A stretch of 64,000 bases of DNA from Tribonema minus (taxonomy: Eukaryota; Sar; Xanthophyceae; Tribonematales; Tribonemataceae), in the NCBI GenBank assembly GCA_017506865.1, contig JAFCMP010000535.1, positions 434,001 to 498,000 of the forward strand, written 5' to 3'. The notes under the pieces were generated by a model. That model was not told where the DNA came from and searched no databases. It saw only the letters and a list, made by a program, of their open reading frames with translations. Both the position numbers and the translations under genes were made by a program. Every line of letters starts with the position of its first letter. Within the stretch, counting starts at the first letter, position 1. Of this stretch, positions 54,371 to 63,812 are shown in pieces.

Positions 54371-54428
54371 GCACCAATCGGCACACAGCACAAGCTCAGT
54401 CACCAAGTGCAATCACAGGTATTGATAT

Positions 54429-55070
54429 TTACATAATGTGGTTTTCGTAGCCCAAGTTGATTAGCTCCGTTTTCAGCTGGTCAATCTCCCCTTCAGCAAA
54501 GAACAATTTCTGCTGCAGCTCATCAAACTTGCGCTTCTCTCCAACTCCCGCTGGTTGTTCCTCAAGGTGCTGCACGGCTGCAATGAGCTCCGCCTTGGTC
54601 CACTTGGTCATTGGAATGTCGTCATCGATGAGGGCTTGGTACTCTCTGATGTCCACCGGGCGCCCAGAGCGCACCAGTACGTCGTGGCCTGGTGGCCATT
54701 CTGCATCTGGTTCACTAAAGCTCTGGGACCAAGAGTCACACTTCACACAGCCGAAACGCAGCTTGTTCAGCGCCGCTATTACGTCTCGCACAAGTTTACT
54801 GACGTAGATGGGGGAGTGGCCCTGCACAAACAGCTCGCATGCATGTGACTCTATCTTCTCGGTGGTGTGGTTGCCAGCCATGGAGCAGTGAACCTCGGTG
54901 TCGGAGGCCTTGTCCAATTTGGTGCTGCAAGCTCGCACACCCGAAATCGTGCGCACTCCTTGCACCACGTCTGCGGCATCCTTCTTCCTCGAAATGGTCA
55001 AACAAAGCTTCACTCGCTGGGCACGCTTGCCGGGGGGCACATGCAGGCTGCTACTCTTGCTCACTACCAT
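54429..55070 (-). CDS. PLV protein of unknown function with C-terminal coiled coil
   Basis: 213 residues starting MVVSKSSSLHVPPGKRAQRV. The middle holds a HACELFVQGHSPIYVSKLVR helix and a lone CVKC pair; the end is a coiled coil (KRKFDELQQKLFFAEGEIDQ). It lies outside the right minisatellite array but inside the terminal repeats, so it belongs to the element's right arm. No family recognised. The frame reads whole. Confidence 0.55.
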   Translation of the reverse strand: MVVSKSSSLHVPPGKRAQRVKLCLTISRKKDAADVVQGVRTISGVRACSTKLDKASDTEVHCSMAGNHTTEKIESHACELFVQGHSPIYVSKLVRDVIAALNKLRFGCVKCDSWSQSFSEPDAEWPPGHDVLVRSGRPVDIREYQALIDDDIPMTKWTKAELIAAVQHLEEQPAGVGEKRKFDELQQKLFFAEGEIDQLKTELINLGYENHIM

Positions 55071-55269
55071 TGGCTACTACCGCTGGCTGCAGCTGCTGCT
55101 ACTGTGGTTGTGGATGTGAGTGTGAGACTGTAGGGCTAGATGCTCTGGGCGTGGGTGAGTGCGGCAATAAAAAAGTGTGCTGCTCTGAATTTTTCTCAAA
55201 CGCCGCTTTTACCGTACGCGCTTGGTAGATGCATTCCCTTTCAGTCACAAACCCCAGGGCCTGCGTACC

Positions 55270-55650
55270 ATGACTCAGAGCTCCCTGACACTTGCTCTCA
55301 AGGAGAGGTACTACTCTGCAAAAAAGGAGGCCAAAACGGTTGCTGTTGTCAGCGAGAATACCAGCAACGCCGCTTGGCCAATTGCCTTTTCAAATCTGCA
55401 CAAGTTTAAGAAGCAACGCAAACTGTCATTCGCACAGGAGCGACAGCGCGGACTCGCAAACGTCGCCAAGAACCTCAAATACTGGCGATTTGCAGCAGTT
55501 GATCAGGGCAGCGATGAGGCCAAGACCACGCTAGAGAACAGCAGGAAGATCTGTGCCATATGCTGGCACCAGTATTTACCAAACCTTACTGTATGGCGCA
55601 TTGACGGCAAGCACAGGGTGTTCTGCCAACACTGCAGTGCCGGAAAATAA
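55270..55650 (+). CDS. PLV small protein with C-terminal zinc ribbon
   Basis: From MTQSSLTLALKERYYSAKKE (126 residues; an upstream in-frame ATG at 55,222 is possible). A basic helical middle (HKFKKQRKLSFAQERQRGL) is followed by a two-Cys-pair ribbon: KICAICWHQY and FCQHCSAGK at the very end. The build suggests a small transcription-factor-like or DNA-binding protein. Divergent from the gene at 54,429 with about 200 bases between. Confidence 0.6.
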   Translation: MTQSSLTLALKERYYSAKKEAKTVAVVSENTSNAAWPIAFSNLHKFKKQRKLSFAQERQRGLANVAKNLKYWRFAAVDQGSDEAKTTLENSRKICAICWHQYLPNLTVWRIDGKHRVFCQHCSAGK

Positions 55651-55782
55651 CGACTTCCTCAATTCCCCCACTCGCGGCACCCCTCATATGGTCTGCACGA
55701 ATGGTTGCCACATACGTAGTGACAGCGTGGTCTTTACTTGTTCTGTGAGCTTCTGCAGCGCTGGTTTTCATTTCACACACGC

Positions 55783-55915
55783 TCTCACAACAGCAGAGAA
55801 GGGCAGGCTTTGGCGTTGCATGGCGGCGGTGTTGTCTGTGACAGCAGGAGCAGCTGCGGCGGGCGCACCAGTGCTAGCCGCGTCTACACCTCTCACTGGG
55901 ACAGCGGTGGGTGCG
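55783..55915 (-). repeat. Second, inner copy of the terminal-repeat segment (right side)
   Basis: Reverse complement of 25,344-25,480 with over 85% identity (shared GAGAGGTGTAGACGC, CACCGCCGCCATGCAACG, AAAGCCTGC). Only the right end has this extra copy, separated from the outer right repeat by about 0.6 kb that holds the SMP-like gene. Confidence 0.85.
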
Positions 55916-56087
55916 TGTGCTATCAAAAAATAGAGCCCGTGCTGTTCCCCTTTAACACCTTGCACTGTTTATGTCACAGCAGTCTCGCCGCGAATAAACT
56001 TCGCCGCAACCCCCAAACTAAAGCGCACACATCACACACCACAGTACTGTCAGTACCAACCAACACCACAACACCACCAACGCAACC

Positions 56088-56255
56088 ATGCCCAAGTCGA
56101 CGCCGATGGACTCGGCCGCCGCCTCTCGCATCCAGTCTGCGACGGCCAAGGCTGGAGATGGCGGGGTGCCCAAGGGCAGCGTCGCCAGTCGCGCCCAGAG
56201 TGCCGCCGCCAACAACACCAACAACTCCGCCGCTGGTGCCTCCAAGGGCAAGTAG
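56088..56255 (+). CDS. Small SMP-like (LEA-type) protein in the right terminal region
   Basis: A 55-residue frame with a favourable start context (CAACCATGCCC). It reads MPKSTPMDSAAASRIQSATA then AKAGDGGVPKGSVASRAQSA and a Asn/Ala/Ser/Gly/Lys tail. The pattern SRIQSxxAKxGxGxVxKGSxxSRAQSAA matches my memory of SMP (seed maturation protein) repeats, LEA-like hydrophilic proteins found also in algae and fungi. It lies between the two right-hand copies of the terminal repeat and so travels with the PLV; it may be a captured host gene. The codons look intact. Confidence 0.55.
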   Translation: MPKSTPMDSAAASRIQSATAKAGDGGVPKGSVASRAQSAAANNTNNSAAGASKGK

Positions 56256-56492
56256 GCATGCAGTGGTACTGGGGGGGGGCATCAAGGAGAGCTTGTTGGT
56301 ATAGCCTCAGAAATACGGTGTTTGCAAGGTCCGGGTACGGTGGCTACTGAAAGGGGATAAATACTACTATTTCTTTCGTTGGTTGGCGGGGTCTCGCGCT
56401 GCTTGTTGCCTGCTGCTTGTTGCATGCTGCTTGTTGTATGCTCGTAAACCGCAGGCGGCGGTGGCGATGGCAGCAGTTGGCGGCGGCTTTGG

Positions 56493-56782
56493 CATTGGCA
56501 GCAGCAGCAGCGGTGGCGGGCGCACCAGGGCTAGACACATCTACATCTCACATAGGAGACAGCGGTGGGTGCCTGTGTTCATCCCAGCTGCCTCTCACAG
56601 CAACACCTTTCTCGTGCACTCTTCGAGGGTTAGACGCATCCTCTACTGCTGCTGTGGGGGTAGGCGGCGGCGGGATTTCTCGCGGGGGTAGACGCGTCCA
56701 CTCCTACGCGTGGGGCTGGCTGGCGCGGGAGTAGACGGTCAGGGGAGTAGCGTGCAGTGTAATGAAATTTCATTACACTGCA
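56493..56782 (-). repeat. Right terminal inverted repeat of the PLV
   Basis: Reverse complement of 25,139-25,425, about 6% different over the outer 120 bases and more gapped further in. Confidence 0.9.
56753..56782. repeat. Terminal palindrome, right (30 bp, perfect)
   Basis: TGCAGTGTAATGAAA followed directly by TTTCATTACACTGCA. It ends exactly at the element edge, before GCTGG. Confidence 0.95.
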
Positions 56783-56787
56783 GCTGG
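56783..56787. repeat. Target-site duplication GCTGG, right copy
   Basis: Matches 25,134-25,138. Confidence 0.85.
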
Positions 56788-56934
56788 CGGTGCTTCAGAG
56801 GTACAAGCAACATTGAGAACTACAATCTGCCCCCTGCGTGGCCTGCTTGCCAGCTACCGCAAATCTCTGCAGCTGACTCACTCTATGCTTCACGCATACA
56901 ACAATTGTCACGTCCTGCGCATGGCAGTTTATAG
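56788..56934 (+). pseudogene. Host reading frame cut by the virus-like element (right part)
   Basis: Continues the frame of 25,031-25,138: RCFRGTSNIENYNLPPAWPA and on to a stop at 56,932. The match in frame across the target duplication is the best evidence that both element ends are placed correctly. Confidence 0.55.
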
Positions 56935-56955
56935 ACGGTGAAACGGGCCCGCGAA

Positions 56956-57565
56956 GGTGAGCTCAAGGTGAGCGAGGTCAGCGCGGTGAGCGCGCCCAGC
57001 CGCATTCGTGGCGGCGGCTAGTAGGTGAGCGAGGTGAGCGAGGTGAGCGGGGCGAGAGGTGAGCAGGGTGAGCAGGGTGAGCGAGGTAAGCGAGATGAGC
57101 AGGGTGAGCGGGGTGAGCGAGGTGAGCGAGGTGAGCGAGGTGAGCACTGCAGGGTGAGCAGGGTGAGCGAGGTGAGCGAGGTGAGCGGGGTGAGCGAGGT
57201 GAGCGAGGTGAGCGGGGCGAGCGAGGTCACGGTGAGCAGGGTGAGCAGGGTGAGCGAGGTGAGCAGGGTGGGCGGGGTGAGCAGGGTGGGCGGGGTGAGC
57301 GAGGTGAGCGAGGTGAGCAGGGTGAGCGGGGGTGAGCAGGGTGAGCGAGGTGAGCGGGGTGAGCAGGGTCAGCGAGGTCAGCGAGGTCACCTCGCTCACC
57401 TCGCTCACCTCGCTGGCCTCGGATCACCCCGCTCACCTCGCTGACCACAGCTGGCCACGGTCACCACGCTCACCCGCTGCCCCTCGTCGACCTCGCTGCG
57501 CACATCATGCTCACCTCGGCCACCTCGGTCACCTCGCTCACCGCTGCTTGCCAGCTCACCTCGGG
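56956..57565. repeat. 9-bp satellite (GTGAGCGAG) that switches strand at 57,390
   Basis: From 56,956 to about 57,388 the plus strand is GGTGAGCGA/GGTGAGCAG units; from 57,391 to about 57,565 the complement (CTCGCTCAC) runs. The join (AGGTCACCTCGCT) is a palindrome centre. Translated frames are Ser-Glu-Val or Leu-Thr repeats without gene context. Confidence 0.9.
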
Positions 57566-57721
57566 CGTCGCACACGAAAACTTTGTGTTTTTTTCGCCAG
57601 ACCGTGTGCGTAAACGAGCATCATTACGGTGAGTTGGGATTCTAAGGTGACCTTTGCTCATCTCGCTCACCTTGCGCTCACCTGCGTGGCGAGCAGTCAC
57701 CGTCTATACTTGCTATTTCAG

Positions 57722-57874
57722 GGGTGGCTGTCTAGCAAGGGGTTTGTAGACACTGGAGAACGCACTGGGCTGGTGGCATCTGTGGCCATTAATCAATTGC
57801 AGCACCTCAAGTGCTCAACTGCGTTCAACTCGATTGTCATGTCATTGGTCCATGTCATTGCTCAACATTCTCAG
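57722..57874 (+). CDS. Candidate host exon
   Basis: Between a TTGCTATTTCAG acceptor and a CAG/GTGCAG donor, 51 codons in phase 0: GWLSSKGFVDTGERTGLVAS then VAINQLQHLKCSTAFNSIVM. Coding-like composition with splice edges; no family recognised. Which exons join it is unresolved. Confidence 0.35.
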
Positions 57875-58227
57875 GTGCAGTGACTGCCACTGAGTGCTTC
57901 GCATAGCTTTAGTCAGTGAGCGCTGCTACTGAATAATTTTTTCTTCGCTTCCGGCGCAATACCTGAAGCTGCAGCAGTGTGCTATCTGCAACGTCTTGAG
58001 TCTGAAGCTGTTGCTAGCTGTTCGCTGTCAATTTCAAAGCTGTCACACATGCAGTAGTAACAGGCCTTGTGAAGTTCAATTATAGATGTTGCACTCCACA
58101 AGCAACTGGTGATTGCGCCTCGTTCCATTTTGCTGTTTGCCTGCATCGGCACCTGGTTCAGCAGTGGCGGTGCTGTGCACAGCAGTGGGGGTCGCTAGCA
58201 TACACCTTGCAGGGCCTCTTCCCGCAG

Positions 58228-58406
58228 GTATTGCGGACACTCTTGCATCACCACCGGAGCCAGCTGCACTGGCTACGCATGGAGTGCAGCAATACACTCT
58301 CATGCAAGGTCTCAGCGGCTCAGCGGTGCTGCCATTCACTAGCATCGTCACCAAGGCTGAGAAGAACAAATTGGAGCGTGACTGGTCAGCATTTCTAGTG
58401 ACTCGG
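58228..58406 (+). CDS. Candidate host exon
   Basis: Acceptor CTTCCCGCAG, donor CGG/GTAAGC; 179 bases entering in phase 1. It reads IADTLASPPEPAALATHGVQ, ..., FTSIVTKAEKNKLERDWSAF. It may belong to the same gene as the candidate at 57,722, but the phases of the two do not join directly. Confidence 0.35.
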
Positions 58407-58589
58407 GTAAGCGATGCTGGATATCAAGGATCAGACTGCATAGTGGCCGCCCGACAGTAGCAGCGGTAAGCATGACAGTGGTCAGCAGATGATCAGCAGC
58501 AGTGCTAAGCGCAGGCCAGAGCAGCGCGTGTTACAGAGAGTGATGCGCTCACATAGGGTTGCAATCAGGGATTGGGTTAGGGTTTAAAT

Positions 58590-60130
58590 TGGGATATGAC
58601 GCTGTGCGTGTTTATGCCTGTTCAGACTCTGTCAGGTCCGTGCTCACTTGCCAACCGGTTGCCACCAACCGTGAGAATGCCGATACTTTTTTATAATCAT
58701 GAAAGCCCAAACCATGGATTGGGTACGTATCAGTACCGCGTAGGTGCGAGTTACACGAACCCGGTCGCGGTGGATTGTGTAACTGGCAATGGTCTCGAGG
58801 CGTACATGAATGCGCCGGGTTTTCAGCACGGCATCAAGCGAGAGCTGTCCCACACTCTTGACGGCCGTTGATTTGCAGGCAACGCTGCCTTGGTGCCGGC
58901 CGCCACCGCCTGGGGCACGCAAGATTTCAGTATCGCAGATCATCCGAGCTTAATCGTACCTTTGGAGGCACAGCCGATTTCGCAAATTTCGGGCCTCATA
59001 AGTGGTACCTTTACCATAGTCAACTCTACTTCGAAGTATGATATATCTGGACGTCGTGTATGCAACGACGCCCGTGACTGTGCACTGGCATGTGATCAGC
59101 AAGATCGAGATGGACGCTTTGTTTTCTGTGGACGCTAACATTGGCACCTGCACGGTGCGTTTCTGAACCACCAGGCATAGGGCGTGATTTTCATGTGGCT
59201 TCATTGGTAGAAATCAGATCATCTGTGACATCAGCGTTCGAAAGCCGTACACGCAAGTACACTGTGCACAGCAGGGACCGTGCGAGCGGTAGCGTCAGCA
59301 ACTATCAGGCATAACGAGTTAAGGAGTCACTCGGCGACTGGCTCGTCTCAGTGAAGGTAACGGCCTGCACGGCGCTCAACAACTCCGTTCTGGAGCTCCA
59401 AATGAGGGCGGGGGGCATTGCGCACTACAGCGGCCTTCGGGTGGTGCAGCGTTCTGACCAATGTCCCCGACTACAGTACAATGGAGGGCGCTTTAGTCAT
59501 GAGCAACGGCTTCAGGGGCCCCACAGAGGTGCGCTTGGTTGACACGGCTGCAGCAGGGGGTGAAAGTGTAGACCAGACCTGTCGACACAATTCCCAGAGC
59601 ACATACATCTGCTGTTTGCGCCTATTCAAGTGTTAATCTACCATCAGACTATAGAACGACTTGCAGCACTGCCACCCTGCACAATATTGATGTCTCATCT
59701 TCTAATGTCTCCAGTATTGCCGCATCGAAAGTAACGCCAGTCATGGTCAGGACTCAGGCAGACCTTTGTGTGCGATTCCAGCGCGGCGCCGCCATGCATC
59801 CGCAAATCGCGTATACACGCTCATGTCCAGCGGGGTCCTAACTAGTAGCATGCGCGGGAAGAACGCTTGTGACCCCTATCATAACCCGGGCATAACAGCT
59901 GCTGGTGCATGCAGCGATATATCAGCGGGTGGGGTCAACGATCGAGACCTGCCACGCTGATTACGTTTGCGTCACGATTGGGCCAAATCTTGCCATCGTT
60001 TGCGTCACGATTGGGCCAAATCATGCCATCGTTATGGGAATATATGTTAGCAGCAGCACTACGTCTACCCACCACTTCACTTCTTTGTTTTCAACGCGCG
60101 TTGAACGCGCTGAACTTCATGCCGGGCCCC
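58590..60130 (+). pseudogene. Decayed coding sequence of unknown origin
   Basis: Plus-strand frames change often but keep protein-like stretches: YTNPVAVDCVTGNGLEAYMN, IVPLEAQPISQISGLISGTF, and later EGALVMSNGFRGPTEVRLVD. The beta-rich flavour could be a decayed structural protein, but I see no diagnostic motif. A 33-base direct repeat (GCGTCACGATTGGGCCAAAT) lies at about 59,969 and 60,002. Confidence 0.3.
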
Positions 60131-62410
60131 TTGGCTACAATTTGGCCTAGATGGGCACGCCGACGCCGCCATCATCCTCTCCCAACAGGGCGTGCAGCAG
60201 GGCGACCCATTGGGGCCGCTGCTGTTCGCGCTGGCACTGCGCGGCACCATGGTGGCTGCCCGCGCCAAGTTCCCGCAACTGGCGCTTCCGGGCTACCTCG
60301 ATGACCTCACCATCATGACGCCCAGCTGTGACGCGCCGGTGCTCGGCCACGTTGGCCGCGCGTTCTGCTTCATACAACAGGCGCTGAGCGAGCTCAACAT
60401 TCAGGTAAACGTCACGAAATGCGCGGCGCTGGTGCCGGCCTCAGGCGGCGCCCGCGAGCGCGCCGCCGCCGTCTTTGCCGCCGCCAATGTCCCCGTACCA
60501 GTATGTGACGACGGCATCACGCTGATGGGGGTGCCGGTCGGCACCGAGGGCTTCGTGCGCGCGCAAGTGGCGGCGACCCTTCGTGCCCCCGGCACCGACC
60601 GCCTGGTTGCGGAGCTTGTGCAGATGGAGGATGTGCAGGCTGCCTTCTCCATTCTGCGTCTTGCCGTCCCCGCCCGCGCAGGGCATGTCTCGCGCAATAC
60701 AGCGCCATCCCTCACGCACGAGGAGCTACGGCGCTTCGACGCCATCACGCTAGCGGCCGTGGCCGCGCTGGCGCAGGAGCCATCGGCGGGTCTTACGCCG
60801 CCGGCCCACCAGGGCGCGCCGGCGGCGGGTGACGATTGCCGCGGCCCGCCGGCGGTTTCGGCGGCGGCGGCGCCGCCCTCTCTGTGGGCGGCGGCAGTGG
60901 CATGGGTACGCGGCGCCGACTGGGGTGGCGAGGCCCCAGTGACGCTACCAGCACATCAGCAGGTACGCGTGCATCTGCGGCTGGGGAGTGGTGGCTTTGG
61001 CGTGCTGGGCGCGGCGCCCCGTGCATGTGCCGCATTTGCTGCACGTTCCCTCGAGTGCATGGGGCCGGCACTGGCGGCATTTCCAGTCGCGGCACGCAGC
61101 CGCGTCCTAGAGCATGCCCGCTATGGCTTCACCTTCACCCAGATAGCTACCTGCCTGCAGCAGCTGCGCAGCGGCAGCGATGAGGCTGCAGCGGCCCTCG
61201 CACTGCTCCTGCCCACGGTCTGGTACCAGGACTGGCGCCAGGACGACGGCGCATGGCGGACGCTGCGCGATCTGCTGCAACGGGCAGGCGGAGCTGCGGG
61301 GCCGGGCATGCGGACTCGCGCCGGCGCGCGCCGCGCTGCTGCGCCAGCGGTGGCGCGCGAGCCAGGCTCTGCCCAGGCCCCGCCGGCCGCCGTGCTGCCG
61401 CGGCGTCAAGCGGCGCTATCACGGGTGCTAGACGCAGCGCTCGCCGCCACGCAGCTGCGTCGGCTTGAAGCAGCAAATGCGTTGGAAGCAGTCGCGGCGT
61501 GGCGCAGCGGCGCCTCTAAGGGGGCCATGGGTTTCTTGGCGCAATTGCCGAGCACTGACCCAGCGGAGACCATGTCCCCGCCGGAATTCCGCGAGACGCT
61601 GCGGCGCCACCTGGGCGTGGAGCGCCCCGCCCCCGCTGCGGCGCGGTGCCCCAAGTGCCATAGACCAGTGGACTCGGGTGCCCACCTGCGCCGCTGCACA
61701 CAAGGGCTTAACGTCACGCGACACAACTTGCTCGCAGACGCGCTCTTTCAGCTGCTCAAGCAGGTGGCCCACCTCCGCGGTCTCGACCGGGACACCCTTG
61801 CCCCCTTCCGCCGCTACGCGGCGCGCCACGGGTTCAACAAGTTCATGGACATCGTCTTTGGCAGCAACCAGGTCTGCCTTCCAGTCCCTAAAGTGCAGCC
61901 GAGCGCCGACGCGGTAGCAGCAGGCCGGTGCACTAAACTGCGCGGCGGCTTTGAAGTAGCTTGTTGCATAGACGTCACCATACGTGACAGCTCATGCCCC
62001 TCCCGCCTCCGTCAGGCTCAGGGGGCGCGCGCGATGTGCAGCGCGTGCTTGAATCGGCTTCGCAGGAAAAGATAGACACATACGTAGTCTCAGGGGCCCT
62101 GGACCCCACTACACACACCCTATTTTCCGCAGCCTTTGACCACTTCGGCGCCATGTCACGCGACACCCAAGCGCTGCTACACGCACTCGCCGAGCAGAGC
62201 TCGCAGGGCAGCTACAATTTTGCGCAGCGCGTTGCCTTCTGGCGCCGCCGCACCTCCCTCGCGCTACAGCGCGCGCTCACACGTGTCGTGATCGACAACT
62301 GGAACGCAGTCATTGCCCCTGATGGCGACGTCAGCGCTTACCGCCGCATCGCACTGTTGCAAGTGCCGCGGCCCTCGCCGGCCAGCGCCGAACCGCCGGC
62401 CCCTCCGTAG
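60130..62410 (+). mobile_element. 5'-truncated RLE-type LINE, second family
   Basis: The open frame from about 60,150 begins inside the reverse transcriptase (DGHADAAIILSQQGVQQGDP, LPGYLDDLTIMTPSC active site). It continues through a thumb-like region to a C-x2-C-x7-H-x4-C knuckle (CPKCHRPVDSGAHLRRC) and the endonuclease (VACCIDVTIRDSS). A frameshift in the G/C run near 62,020-62,030 moves the last part into another frame (RDVQRVLESASQEKIDTYVV ... AFWRRRTSLALQRALTRVVI), ending at 62,410. Unlike the LINE at 38,422, it has no trace of the OTU part, being truncated before it, and its sequence is clearly a different family. Ends and target duplication were not found. Confidence 0.8.
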
Positions 62411-62529
62411 ATTTAGTTATTGCAAGCCCGATTTATCGTGCGCGCAGCCCATGCGGTCCAGGACATAATATACAACTTCAAGGCACTCTGAACTACTACT
62501 ACTGATCGAACGACACGGACACGGCAGGC

Positions 62530-62565
<36 letters not shown>

Positions 62566-62948
62566 AGCAGCATTGCGCGCACAGTTCAGCCGCCATCATT
62601 GAGGGTCACGGTGGTACGATAGCATCCTCGGCAGGTAGCCGGTTCGTTGGAAAATGAAATTCGCTCATGACTCCGGCAGGCGTGCAGCGCCGACGGGAGG
62701 GTAAACATAGCTTGTGGTTGCATGTTCGTTCTGCAGATCATATCAGTCTGAGTAAATTTGCCCGGCGGTACTGGCCAAAAGTCATGTGCTGCATGCAAGA
62801 AGCCTCCTGATCAGGCAAAACAGCCGAGCTTCAGTTCTGTACGTTTGCTGCCAGCTGGGGGTACCCTCAAGCTGCCAGTGTTCGCTTCTACGTAGACAGG
62901 TCTGCCATCAAACACGGCAGGAAACTCTTTGGCTTTCGCTCGGCGGTC
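62411..62948. other. Intergenic stretch with (AGC)n
   Basis: Includes the LINE 3' flank and an AGC/GCA trinucleotide run at about 62,528-62,563. No gene seen. Confidence 0.5.
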
Positions 62949-63263
62949 ATGTCTGGCGGTGCTTCTGCTGCCTTTGAGGATGCAAGGGCGCGCTTGAACG
63001 AGAAAGACGAGGAGCTAACACGCGTCTACGGCGGTATTGCCAACTTGAAACGCGCTCTTGGAGTCGAGCCTTTTGCACCTGTCAACAAACGGCTCAGCTC
63101 TGAGGGGGCCGTGAAGGACGAGCTCAAGGAGCTGCAGGCAGCACGCGCCAATGTGGAGCAGCTGGTGTTGGTCTACATGCAGCGTGTCATGCTTTTGGAG
63201 CAGCAGCAGCAGCAGGATGGCGCAGGTGTGTTGTGCGGAGTGTATGACCTGTATGACCCGTAG
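62949..63263 (+). CDS. Small coiled-coil protein
   Basis: 104 residues from ATG 62,949: MSGGASAAFEDARARLNEKD, then a helical, heptad-rich body (KDELKELQAARANVEQLVLV) and a Gln run before GVYDLYDP. Likely one long coiled coil, perhaps a subunit of a cytoskeletal or prefoldin-like complex; no family recognised. A GCGCAG/GTGTGT donor inside the end could instead splice it onward. Confidence 0.5.
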   Translation: MSGGASAAFEDARARLNEKDEELTRVYGGIANLKRALGVEPFAPVNKRLSSEGAVKDELKELQAARANVEQLVLVYMQRVMLLEQQQQQDGAGVLCGVYDLYDP

Positions 63264-63746
63264 ACATATATGATCTGTCGATGCGTTTTGTGCTGGTGCG
63301 CTCTCTGGCAACTCGTTGCCAGTCTGTACGTTGAACGGCCGCTGCTCTCTGACGCTTCTCTTGATTCAGTATGTATTGCTATACAGTCAAGCGACATCCT
63401 AATATGTGCAAAGCAGTGTGAGTTTCATGTTTGCTTTCTTATACTTTCCTGTCTGCATTGGCACCATCACAAGCCACATCCGGCGCACGAAGCCCTGCTC
63501 GCTTGCGCCGCTGTAGTCATGCAACTGTTGTCACGCGGTGAGCACGGAAGTAGCTGGGATCTGCAGAAGCAGCTGGTGTTTCACTCACGATCAACTCTCA
63601 GACTGAAAGGCGCCTGTTGAACTGTGACTTAGCTGACAGTTGCAAAGTTGCAACGGGCAGTCAGCACATCTGTGAAGTCGTCCTTTGAGCATGAGCGCAT
63701 CAACCGCTGACAGCACCTTTGCCTTGGCTGGCGCTTGTGTATTCAG
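63264..63746. other. Stretch between the coiled-coil gene and the next exon candidate
   Basis: No supported gene; may be an intron if the two neighbours belong together. Confidence 0.4.
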
Positions 63747-63812
63747 GCCGTCAGCAAGGAGGAGCTCCTGCCCGTGGTGGTCTGGAAGTGCGGGCTGCCG
63801 ACGCTCAGCCAG
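63747..63812 (+). CDS. Candidate host exon
   Basis: Acceptor GTGTATTCAG, donor CAG/GTACGC; 22 codons in phase 0: AVSKEELLPVVVWKCGLPTL then SQ. Protein-like and cleanly bounded. The gene probably continues beyond the window. Confidence 0.4.

Larger units (their letters stand above)
25139..56782. mobile_element. Integrated Polinton-like virus (PLV) fossil
   Basis: A 31.6-kb element (about 22.4 kb without the nested LINE, a usual PLV size) begins TGCAGTGTAATG and ends with its reverse complement. It has terminal inverted repeats of about 0.3 kb and a 5-bp target duplication GCTGG (25,134-25,138 and 56,783-56,787). Its genes are the PLV set: packaging ATPase, penton and major capsid proteins, DDE integrase, TVpol-like polymerase and SF3 helicase, plus a fibre cluster, a collagen-like protein and a tyrosine-recombinase-like gene. 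There is no protein-primed PolB, so it is not a classic Polinton. About ten breaks are visible across several genes, counting the LINE insertion, so it looks dead as a unit, though several genes read whole. Terminal repeats differ by about 6% over the outer 120 bases, suggesting moderate age; the LINE insertion is younger. Confidence 0.93.

Noticed and set aside
25139-56782. Classic Polinton/Maverick
   Set aside because: No protein-primed family B polymerase or adenovirus-type protease was seen; the polymerase is TVpol-like and the duplication is 5 bp, so PLV fits better.
56929-57444. Long Leu-Thr or Ser-Glu-Val repeat frames
   Set aside because: They are translations of a 9-bp satellite on both strands with no start context or neighbours.
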